Assembly (NCBI RefSeq): GCF_020520425.1
Contig: NC_079488.1
Location: forward strand, 87,091,285 to 87,155,284
Source of the DNA: Spinacia oleracea
Taxonomy: Eukaryota; Streptophyta; Magnoliopsida; Caryophyllales; Amaranthaceae
Length of the DNA stretch: 64,000 nucleotides
Direction of reading: 5' to 3'
A program made the translations under genes and the position numbers. Below the pieces are notes generated by a model. It was given only the letters and a program-made list of their open reading frames with translations, searched no databases and had not been told where the DNA came from. Positions 45,876 to 56,475 of the stretch are shown here, piece after piece; position 1 is the stretch's first letter; every line of letters starts with the position of its first letter.

Positions 45876-46856
45876 GGATTTAGGAAAACAGTTAATCGAA
45901 CAATCCTAAGCGTCTAAGGATTCGTAGCATTGTACGAACACACACACACACGCAGCCCACGAGGGGCGCGCTGTGTGTGCGGCTCGACCCAAGTAGCGCT
46001 GGCAGCACGCGGCCCAGCTTTGCGCGCTGCTGCTGGCCTTGCTCGCTTTGCGCGCTGCTGCTGGCCTTGCTTCGTGCTCGGCTGGGCCTGCCTTGCTTGG
46101 CGCGGCTGGGCCTGCTCGCTGCTGCTGTGCGCGCGGGTTTCTCTTGGCGCGGGCCTGGCTTCGTGCTGGGCCTTGCATCAAGCAAGCTCGTCCGATGATT
46201 ATTTCGTACGTCGCGCTTCCGATTCGTTTTCCGATTCCGGAATTCATTTCCAATTCGAACGATATTTAATATTTCCGATTCCGGAATTTATTTCCGATTC
46301 GAACAAATATTTAATATTTCCGATTCCATAATTTATTTCCGATTCTAACAATATTTCCGATTCCGGCAATATTTCCGTTTCCTGCAATATTTCCAATTCC
46401 GGCAATATTTCCATTTTCAATAATATTTTCCGATACGTACCATGTTTCCGTTTCCGGCAACCTCTATGACTTGGATAATATTTATATTTTCGTTACGATC
46501 CATATTTCCGTTTCCGGCAATATCATCGTTTCCGAAGTATTCATATTTTGCCTTTTGACGGTTTCAGCTCCCACTGGAACCGAGATCCGCCGATTCCGAA
46601 TATTTATAAATGGAGGATTTAATTCACTTAAATACTTGATCCGTTCACGTACTATTTGTGTGACCCTACGGGTTCAGCCAAGAGTAAGCTGTGGATTAAT
46701 ATTATTAATTCCACTTGAACTGAAGCGACCCCTAGCTAGCCATTCATCTCACTTGATCTCACTGAATTATTAACTTGCATAATTAATTAATACTGAACCG
46801 CATTTATTAGACTTACCATTGAATGCATACTTGGACCAAGGGTATTATTTCCTTCA
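45876..46856 (-). repeat. copia 5' LTR, U3/R side
   Basis: Minus strand begins TGAAGGAAATAATACCC at 46856. TATAAATA on the minus strand at 46601-46608. A GC-rich block (45940-46180) lies downstream of the TATA box. Between them, 46195-46530 is a run of imperfect TTTCCGATTCCGG units. Together with 33644-34123 the LTR totals about 1.46 kb. The outer target duplication would start at 46857 (GTTTT); its partner is outside the window. Confidence 0.85.
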
Positions 46857-49652
46857 GTTTTACCCTTCGTCGTAACAAACCGACCCCCGTGATACAACCT
46901 AATATTAATCGGTTCCATTAATTTATAAACCGGATATTCTACCGGTATCCTACCGTTAAACTTGTTGCAAACAAACAAACCCAACAAAACCAAACATTTC
47001 AAATTTCATTTAAAGCAAATTCGATTAAATTTAAATTAGGGCTAATCATCAACTAAATTCATTCTTAATCCAAATTAAGCCAAATATGATTAGGGAAAAT
47101 TAGGGCAAATTCAATTGAAATTACAGCAAATTCGATTGAAATTAGGGCTAAATGCGTTGAAATTAACAAATACCAATTCATTGTTCACAACAACAAAATT
47201 AACAATTACTAATTCATTAATTAATTATTTAATTAAGCATTAGTTAATTCTCATTCCAAACCTAGATTCCATTCCACTTAACCCAAACCTAATTAAAAAT
47301 TCCGAAATTGCAAAAAAATTGGGGAAAGCGATCTGACCTGATTTTATTTATTCTCCTTAAAAGTAAATATGACGCTTTTGCTTTCGTCCTTCTTTTGACC
47401 TTTTCTTTGACTCTTCTTCACCATTTTTGCAGGAATTGCAGCAAGGCCGAATATTAGTACAATGGAATCAATTCTGGGTTCCCGAAAACAAAAGGGGAGA
47501 GAGGGGAGAGAGAGAAATTACAGAGAGAGTGTGAAATCATTACCTGTGACGTTGGATGCGTTGCACTTATTGCGAAATTGATGATTCTTCACCTTCCCAG
47601 CATTAATGGAGGACGAAGAAGCTGAAGGAGAAAAGGAGAGAAAAAACGTGTTTTTATTTTTTAGGTCAAAAATAAAACAGTAAAGGGCAGTTGGATTTTG
47701 GAGGGAAACTTGGGAATTTTTTTTTTTTTTTTAAAAAAAAGGTATATGGACACGTGGCCTTTTCTGGTTGCCACGTGTCAAAGTCTTCGCCAGAAACTTG
47801 GGTCAACTCCAAGAATCCGGGTAAAGGTCCCAGTCAACATTTTTTTTTTTTAGGTCCCATTTCACCACTTTTGACATAAAAGGTCCTTTCTCGTAAAAAA
47901 TCGCTTATAAAAGGTCCTTTTTGGCAAAAAAATCCTAATTATAAATGAATAGTCATGCTCCATATTTCCCAACTATCTGATATCTCTTTTCCTCCGTTGT
48001 TCATCCATCATCACTACCATAATTGTACACATAGAAGGACCCAGAACTGCCATCACCATCACTACATCATCCCGTTTACAAACTCAAAATTCCCTAATAT
48101 TTCCCAATTTATTCCACCACACGAACTGTCACCATCAACAAAATCGCCATCAAGTGGATGAACCGTGGTGAGGAATGGATGGGTTGAGGGCTGAGGGGAG
48201 GTTGTGGTGGATGGAAGGAGTTGTAGCCGATAGGGGTTGAAGGAGTTATATTCTACTGCCTGTGTGAAATTGTTTTTTCTAAGGTAGTTAAGAGGCAGTA
48301 ATCTAAGCAGAGGCGCGTTCCAAAGGTGTTAAATATTCCTCCGTTCTTATTTACATGATACAATCGGATTTTGGACACTATTCAGACATGTTCCTTTGAC
48401 TTTATTTTGTGATTTATACTTAAGAAAAAACATAGTCGTGTGAGGTCTTATTAGATTTGTGTCAATAAATATTTTTTAAATATCAACTTTATACAATTTT
48501 TTCTTATCCATAATTGAATATATTAATACTAGATTAGGTCCCGTGCACGCAAGGTTTTTTGAAAATTATAATTGATCATCTTTTTTAACTGGAGTATTTA
48601 TCCCTTAAATCTATTCCGATCCGTAATAAATAAATCTCGAACGTACTCATTTTATCATACAATTCACAATTTCCGTTCTATTACGTATTATATAATTTAT
48701 ATGTTTAATATGATGATTTGACCAAATTAAATATTTGATATGCTTAATATGAACAAAAATATTGAGTAAGAATGTTTTCTATTATTGATATGACGATCTG
48801 ACTAAATATTACCAAAATTGTCTAATAATGTCATATTTAATAATCTTATAATGTTTTCTATTTATAAACATTTATACAAAAGGAGAGAAAATAACAATAG
48901 AATAAAATAGGTATTTAGGAAAGGGTTTTTGGTGGGAAAAAATCATATCAGGAATTGACACGTGTCATTCCTGGTGTCTCTTTTAGTATATAGTAATAGA
49001 TTTGAAATCGTGCTTTGATAAATGTGAAAAAAGACTAGATGCAGTACTACCTATAACCTTAGCGTAAATAATGCGTTAGTGTTCAATTGTACTTCATACT
49101 GCATACAAGTTTAATACTATGTACTAATGAAGTTTTAACTCAGTGATAAAGACTGAGGGTGATGATGGTGTATGAATGTATGATAGTTCACATTTACGAA
49201 TCCTCCCTCCCTATCTATAATTCTCTTGTGGTTTATTTGGTCTAAACAAATATTATCCAAGATATATAAATCGTGCCTTGAGCTTTTTTTCAATTTCAAT
49301 TACTTTGTAATTTGTAAATTAATTAGCTACACATGCAATACGAATTACAAATAGGAGTGGAGGAATCAATCATGACATATAGAGATATTATACATTCCCT
49401 CAACCTTAACAACTGGGCTAAAGACTCACTAGTTGAGCCTTAATTAGTCTTCTCATTGCAGACATGATACCATACAAATATACAATACATTTGTCTCTGA
49501 CTTGTAGAAGATAACTTAAGAGCTTAGAATAAGTATAAGATATTATTGATTACAACAAGTAGGATGGCAAATAGTTGAACAAAAATGAAGAAGTCTTTGA
49601 GTGGTAATTTTGAGGTTTTGAATATGTTTTATGAGAGGGCCACAAGTACAAC
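46857..49652. other. Intergenic DNA right of the copia element
   Basis: AT-rich, no confident gene. It includes a 27-codon minus-strand frame with good start context (47424-47344), a T-rich segment with direct TAAAAGGTCCTTT repeats (47870-47925), and MITE-like sequence at 48340-48480 (CTCCGTTCTTATTTAC) and 48535-49010 (GGTCCCGTGCACGC ... TTTTAGTATATAGTAATAG). Confidence 0.45.
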
Positions 49653-49658
49653 TTTATT
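49653..49658 (-). terminator. Candidate poly(A) signal for SDR gene 1
   Basis: AATAAA on the minus strand, 16 nt after the stop codon; close, so other signals may be used. Confidence 0.4.
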
Positions 49659-49673
49659 AAGTCGTAAGTCCCG

Positions 49674-51884
49674 TCAAGAAGTATAACCTTGTGATGCAAG
49701 AAAATTTTGGAGCACAAAGGAGAAGGAGGGGTTAGTGATGGCAGAACCGCCATCAATCATGAAATTAACACCAGTGACGAACTTAGACTCATCGCTTGCC
49801 AAATACAAGGCGGCATTAGCAACATCCTGAACATCCGGTGTCACGCCTTTGAGAACCGTAGCTTGGCACAACAACTCATCGACTGTGTCTTTATCCATAC
49901 CTAATGCATTCACTAATATTGGTGTAGCAACACCTCCAGGAGAAATAGCATTTACCCTTATACCATGTTGACCCAACTCTACGCACAAGTTCTTCATCAA
50001 ACCAACTATGGCGTGCTTTGACATTGTGTAGGCATGAGGTGATTGGCCTCCTATCACTGATGCCAAACTTGCAGTGAATAGAATGACACCTGATTTTCTT
50101 GGAATCATTACCCTAGCTGCATGCTTAGCCCCTAAGAAACCTCCATACACATTAACATTGAACACCTTGTTGAAATTCTCACTCGTTGTGCCTAATATAG
50201 TAGAGTTTATATCTCCTGATATTCCTGCGTTATTGAACATTATGTCGAGTTTTCCATACTTGGAAATGGTTTGATCAATGAGGTTTTTCATGTCTGTTTC
50301 ATCGGAGATATTGCAATGGACGTAGGAGATTATTTCTTCTGTGCTTTGACCGTGTCCATCACTATCATAATCCCCATTAGATGCGGTACTACTAGAAGCC
50401 AATATTTCGCTGCATAAGGCCACTCCTTTTTCGTCTTGCACATCAGCGATTATGACTTTGGCACCATGTTGGACAAAGAGTCTTGCCGTCGCCTCTCCGA
50501 AGCCGCCTGCTCCACCAGTTATGATGGCTACTTTGCCTTTCAACCTGTATTGTTCATTGGACCATTGGATTTCACCATTTTACATTACAAACAATTTCCC
50601 GTTTCAGTTTGACCGACCTATTTTCGTAATTTACATACTCCGTATAAGAAAAAACAATTATCATTTCACTCTGAATTTTAATATTTCTTTCGTTTCTTAT
50701 TAGTTACTCTCCTCCTCCCACGTTACTCGTACACTTACATTTTGCACAAAGTTTATATGATAAGTGTTAGTAGGGTTTTCATAACAACCCGTCTCCTGTA
50801 TGACGCGCCACACTATCTATCAATTGATGATGTGACACGTTCACACTATGAGAGATTTTGTACGCAACCCAGTCAGCAAATTTAGTTAAAATAATAAAAG
50901 CGGAACCATTATTCCATGTGTGCCCAATTGGGTCATTGGTAAAGTGCTTTTTCTTTTGTAAAGTGCTTAAACGATAACATCCTATAATATAAAGTTCTCC
51001 TTTTGTGCGTAAAAAAAAACTTCATTTTTGAAAGTTGCGGGGTTCAATACCACCCCGTTAATTTTTCGCTATTTTTTTTATAAAAGCAACACACATCAAA
51101 ACAATATTCTATGTCAATAATATTTGTTTTCGCTTTTTTTTACCAACACATGTAATCAAGCAACCGTTATGCTATAAGTATATTTCACTGTCATTGATGT
51201 AAGTTAATTAGACATAACTTAATTATTCAAGTGTAGTTTTTTTACAAAAGAAATGAATTCTCTTTGGCCCTCCATACCTATATAGGTCCGCCCCTAGCAA
51301 GAACCTCTATTAATGGGCCTTAAACAGGATGAGCTTATTTACAAGCATGAATTTACAACACTACCGAGTTGATAATGTGACTGGTCAAATAAAAACTTTA
51401 GACTTTTTTAATTGAATGAGAGAAGGTGTGAAACAAAAGAAAAAAAAATTAATGCGTAGAGAGAGACAATATAATAATCGTGAGGTCATTCCTAATTTAG
51501 AAATGTAACAATTAATGTGGGACGATCAGAAAAAGAAAGTATAATAAGTAATGTGGGACGGAGGGTGTAACAATATTTATTTTGACACTATTCACACAAG
51601 CTTTTTTGTCTTTATATTGTTATTTATATTTAAGAACAAAAAACATAGTCGGATCTTATTAGATTTGTTTAAAAAATTCTATTGTTCCATCATAGGTTCA
51701 TAAATTGTGAGTTGTGCTGATTGAATTAGATATACTCCGTATTCGATTGATGAAAATACTCTAACTCGGGTAATATTAAGCAATTTTACAATATCATAAT
51801 TGAAAAACAAAAATTAATGAAATTATGCTAAAGAAATAAAACACACCTCTTTGAAATAGGAGCAAAATATGACTTTTCGTTCAT
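49674..51884 (-). CDS. Short-chain dehydrogenase/reductase, secoisolariciresinol-dehydrogenase-like (gene 1)
   Basis: Two exons: 51884-51847 (MNEKSYFAPISK plus AG of Arg) and 50544-49674, intron 50545-51846 with donor AG/GTGTGT and acceptor ACAG/G. The product is 302 residues, normal for SDR110C-type plant enzymes. Rossmann motif TGGAGGFG, Asp in IIADVQD (favours NAD+), CNISDETD, FNNAG, catalytic Ser in FTASLAS 13 residues before Tyr of YTMSK, then SPGGVATP and a C-terminal VTGVNFMIDGG. A 20-residue acidic/Ser insertion follows the third strand. Likely a soluble NAD(H)-dependent alcohol/ketone oxidoreductase of specialised metabolism; the substrate cannot be read from sequence. Possible minus-strand TATA at 52013-52023. 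Paralogue of the gene at 56476-60308. Confidence 0.88.
51361..51572. mobile_element. MITE-like sequence in intron of SDR gene 1
   Basis: Ends in AATGTGGGACGGAGGGTGTA, the inverse of the TACTCCCTCCGTCCC-type terminus of Tc1/mariner-like MITEs. The opposite end is not clear. Confidence 0.4.
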
Positions 51885-52023
51885 TTTGTTTTTTTTTTTT
51901 TTGGTTTAGCTTTTCCAAAATCCCAGACCTTTCTTTCTATGTATAAGAAACAAGCATTGAGAAAGCTTTATTCATCACTAAAACAGGGATGTTTCCAAAA
52001 GACGAAATTGCATTTATATATAG

Positions 52024-54289
52024 TTATATACAATATGTAAATAATAGAAGTATAAAAAAATAGGTTATGAACAGTTGCGCACTTGAACATTCATTTCCAC
52101 CGCCTAATTAGTTATTAGGTGTGTAGTGTACCTAACAAAAAGACGAGACTCCCATTCTCTTCTTACTGGCTCAAATAAGAAGCTCGTGTACAAATGAGTA
52201 TTCTGCACCTACGCTTGTATAAAAGAATATGATTGACCTGACAAGATCTGCCAAATGGATCGCTCGGATCGGATGTAAAAAATTATTTTTGAGTTAATTC
52301 GGAATGATCACTTTCGGTTCAGTTTACAAATTTTAGTTCTAAGATATAGAATTTTCGGTTCGGGTCGACTCAATTGCTTGAGAGATTTGAAAACGCGCAT
52401 TATATTTTCATTAATTTAGGTAATACATATACAAAATATGAGCATAAGTTAACAAATTTTCCTACACAAGTCTATATTTAGTCAAATTCAATCATAAAAA
52501 GGTACAAATTAAAATCATGTTACACCCAACAATAGTAACAACAACTTGTTTACTATGCTTAATATTCCTCGAACATAATCTCAAATGTTATTATATATAC
52601 ATTGTTTTTCAATCGGCCGGGTAAAAAACGGGTTCGGCCGGGTTTTGATCCATTACTTTTTGGGTTGCTCGTAGGGTTAGACACCAACAGAACTGTTCGT
52701 GAACAGCTCGAAATCGATTAGATAAAAGTTTGGCTCGCGCTCGATTCGTTTGTAAATGAACCAAGCTTGAGCTTAAATTTATGGTTCGATAACTAATGAA
52801 TCAAACTCAAAATTAAACTTAATGGTGTTCTGCTCGAATGCTCGCTAGCTCGTTAATTTAAGAATAATAATGCACATCTCGATTTTTATATATCGTTTAA
52901 TAACATTGTACGAAGTTACGAACTATCAATTAAATGACAAATAAGGAATATATTTTACATAACTTGTACAAGAAAAATACTATTATAAAGTTATATTAAG
53001 AAAATTATTAGGAATATTATTGTACTATTATATAATAATTAACTTTTAACATTATAATAATAAACAAACTAATAAAATAAAATTATTAAAAACGAATATA
53101 AACACAACGTCGTTCTTTTAAAATGAACTATTTGAATTGAACTGAACTGTACTGAACTGAACGAAACTGTAATTGAGTCTCAAAGTAGAGGGCTTAGTAT
53201 TGTTAGATGGACAGGCCATGTGACTTGTCAATGATTGTGATAATACTTTAATGGTCGTGGGTGGCTGTCAAGTTGTGCAACTATTAGGAAGATTGATCAT
53301 TTCGATAGCTTGGCAACTAAATGCGTGTACCTTGTATTGATATCAACATACTGGCAATTATAAGTATTCCAACTGCAAACCTTTAACACATTCAAGAGAT
53401 GGTGTAGGTTTCCTTTTGAACATTTACCTATCTTTCGATCCCGTTCAAAGAACGGACAATTAGTAGTTGTTTAATTTACTGTTCTTTGTTCTAATTTCTT
53501 TAGAGGGCGGGTTTATGATTTTAGTGAAAATATATGATTTAAATAAAGGTGAAATTTGAAGGTCGGTAGAATATATATAAATTAAATTAATTGGAGACTT
53601 AATATTGAGTCTATAAGGACTATTCACCTTCAATCTTCCATCAGTTACACATTTCACTTTCGCAAGAAATCATCGCACACTGCTACTCCCACCACGCCGC
53701 TTATCCACCATACTTTCACTCCTGTCGCGTCACTACTCCCACCACGCCGCTACTCCACCGTACTTTCACTCCCGTTGCGTAACTACTCCCACCGTACTTC
53801 CACTCCCACCGCCACTGCACCACTGCTTCGTATCCCTGTATTGGGCCCCACCTTCTGAGGTTTATTTTCTCTTGTTTTTTTTATATAGATTTTCTCTCCA
53901 ATTAGTAACACAAACGATTATGCAAATTGTTTATAAATCAAAATTTATGATGGAATTCTCGTTTAATCTCTTTCTTAATATGAGTAGAAGAAATCTTCAT
54001 TGAAGTTTTAGGTAAAACTAAATCAAATAGTATGAGGTTTTGAGGAATAAATAGGTCGAATTGATGTAAATTCGGTTAAATTAGAGTCGAGTTAAACTGA
54101 TTTAGGTCGAAATTGAAACACTAGTTAGATAAACAAAGTGGGAAAGGGAGAAATGATAAAGTGATTGATGTAAATTCAGTAAAATTAGTGTCGAGTTAAA
54201 CAGATTTAGGTCGAAATTCAAACCATCTCTATTATTTAAGCCAAGAGGGGAGGGGCATATGAGTAAATACACTTTTGGTGTCCACTGCA
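52024..54289. other. Intergenic DNA between the two SDR genes, left part
   Basis: No gene. 52600-52860 has GTTCGTGAACAGCTCG and CTCGATTCGTTTGTAAATG motifs typical of a common plant dispersed repeat. 53685-53830 is a degenerate tandem of CTACTCCCACCACGCCGC and ACTTTCACTCC units. 54061-54118 is repeated at 54165-54223. Confidence 0.45.
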
Positions 54290-55950
54290 CCACTGCTTCA
54301 TATCCCTGCATTTCGCGCAGGCTCCCTTGCTCGTCACGTTTCTTGCTCGGCTTGCGCGCAATGCAGCAGGCACGCGAGATCCCTTGCTCGGCGTGCCGCT
54401 CCCATAGTGCCGCCTGCTCTGCCTGCCTTTGTCCCACTCACCCACTCGCACACACAACACGCAAGCTTCACTTGTTGTCTGCGCGCGCCTAGTGCTCCTT
54501 GCACACTGCCTCAGCGCCATGCGAGCAACGAGCTCCCTTGCTCGTCGTTGCACACCCGCACTAACGCAGCAACGCCCACGGGGGCTTCACTTGCTTGACC
54601 TTGACGTCTTGCTCGTGCATACAAGTTTGTGAACGTACTATTATTTATAAAAATAAAAACTTTTATAATTTCAAAATTCATGAATTTGGGCGAAAAATCT
54701 TAATTTATTAACCAATTACTTTTCGATTACCTGATTATTAGAGATTAAAATCTAGGGTTGATCAAAATTGGAAATTTCAAGCTTTAACAATTTTTAGGTG
54801 GCCTTTTAATTCATTAGATCCCAATTAAATTACTAATTAATTATGAAAAATCGAATCAAAATCTAACTTAATTTCGAAAATTCAACAAATTAATTATAAT
54901 TACAAATGAGGTAGAATAATTAACGAATTTAAATCTTAAAATTGTTAATCATATGTAGTAGGTCAATTATTAAATTAAGATTTACACACAAGATTCGCAA
55001 ATATTAATTTAACATCATTAAAAAAACATAAATTTTGCAATCGAAAAACTAAAACCTGTGAAAAGTCATAGTTCTGTTTCGAATTTGGGAATTCTGGGTT
55101 CGGCCGAAAAATATTAGTTTTGTCAAAATTTGAAAAGCCGTTTACATGCGGAATTCACTATAAAATTATAAGATTCCGATCATTATTGACAAAACTGCAA
55201 AAATTCCTATAAACAAATAATTAAATAATCGCATATAATTTACTATTAATTACCACGAAATCAATTCCCCCATTTATTTCTTTGTAAATGTTTTAAAAAA
55301 ATAATCCATGTTTTAATTGATTATGCAACTATGCACGAGGCTCGTGATACCACTGTTAGGTTATGAATAATCTAATTGACATGCGGAAAAACCATAATTG
55401 CTAGAATCCATGTAAATCACATAATAAATTAGCATAATTTAGGAATGCATATAATTTTTGATGCGTGCCTTCCCTTAGTTGCTCCCGAACCGAACAAGAA
55501 CAATTCATGACTCCATGTCGTCCCTCCGTAGATAGTCCACAACACGTTGGGATCTGCCTTAAATTCGACCAACTAGAATCTTAGTATAAGGTATTTAGGA
55601 TTTCGTGATCTCACTTTTAGGAAATTGGCAAAGTCACAGTTCTCTCTGGAACTATGAGTCACACGTGTGGAATTATGTGTTATTAATATTTTACCTTAGG
55701 GTCATATTTATAGAGTAAGGAATATTCTAGAATTTCCACAATCCCAATTGTATTAGGATTAGGAAACTAGAATTAGGGTAGATCTAGGAAACTAGTAACT
55801 TTTGTTAGATTAGGAATTTGATACTTAGAATCCAAATCTCAACAAAGACCAGTTGCTTATGGCTCAGGTAACTTGCATGGCAAGTTATCTTAGCGCCTAA
55901 GTAACTGTGGCTGCCAGGCCTTGGCACGGCTGTGGCGCCACTTTTGGATA
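54290..55950 (-). mobile_element. Truncated copia 5' end (leader, PBS, partial LTR)
   Basis: Minus-strand remnant homologous to the copia element to the left. It includes the GC-rich leader island (54300-54610), AT-rich leader and PBS TGGTATCACGAGCC (55339-55352), then LTR from 55354 (TGTTAGGTTATG). LTR sequence diverges after about 250 bp; a minus-strand TATAAATA is near 55707-55716. No gag or pol. The right limit is uncertain because I cannot find the TGAAGG end. Confidence 0.7.
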
Positions 55951-56462
55951 CAATTAAATTATTATTTCACGATTAAGCGGGCAAGAGTTGAAATTTTGAA
56001 CCTCCACACTAAACAAATGAATAATGGAACACAACACATTAATCAGACATTCTTAACGTGTATCACCCTGAAGGTACAGACTAAGATATAATTATTAGCC
56101 ACGGGGTATAAACGCTTCAAAATACGTCCACTCCACAAACTTTTTAGTAGTACACCTATCTCGAACTAAAAAGATTTTCCAAAGTGGTCCTCTTGACTAT
56201 TTGTTACAAAATTCTAAAACTCCCCTCCTTCTAAAGGGGCTTGAAGGATAAAGAAACGATAGATTTAGTACCTTATTGACACCCAACCTACCCTATTTAG
56301 AATTGATGGATGCATTCAATTTCTGAAAACATGAGGGTATTTGGTAAAAATTCAGCCGTACTTAATTACCCTAAAGGACTAATAGTATTTGAGACAATAT
56401 ATAGGTAAATTAGGAAAAGACAAAACAATAAAGACAAGAGGTCGATAGGCATTCATCCTTGA
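55951..56462. other. Intergenic DNA before SDR gene 2
   Basis: AT-rich, no ORF or repeat structure that I can support; may include the rest of the truncated LTR. Confidence 0.35.
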
Positions 56463-56468
56463 TTTATT
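56463..56468 (-). terminator. Candidate poly(A) signal for SDR gene 2
   Basis: AATAAA on the minus strand a few nucleotides after the stop codon. Confidence 0.35.
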
Positions 56469-56475
56469 TTTGGTT

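Larger units (their letters stand above)
8733..46856 (-). mobile_element. Ty1/copia retrotransposon, heavily nested
   Basis: A copia element read on the minus strand. Its 5' LTR is 33644-46856, PBS 33629-33642, long leader 33643 down to 11972, then gag, protease, integrase and RT (GAG-PR-INT-RT order is Ty1/copia). The 3' part (end of RT, RNase H, 3' LTR) is missing at 8732 because the Tekay-like element is inserted there; it should lie left of the window. Internal interruptions are a solo LTR (12456-30202), a TIR element (32092-33307) and Element 2 inside the LTR (34124-45870). The coding region has several frameshifts and stops. I do not assign a copia lineage. Confidence 0.9.

Noticed and set aside
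45892..46331. Ala/Cys-rich frames
   Set aside because: GC-rich LTR segment, low complexity, overlapping on both strands.
54102..54632. Frames of 60-110 codons on both strands
   Set aside because: Same copia leader GC island as above.
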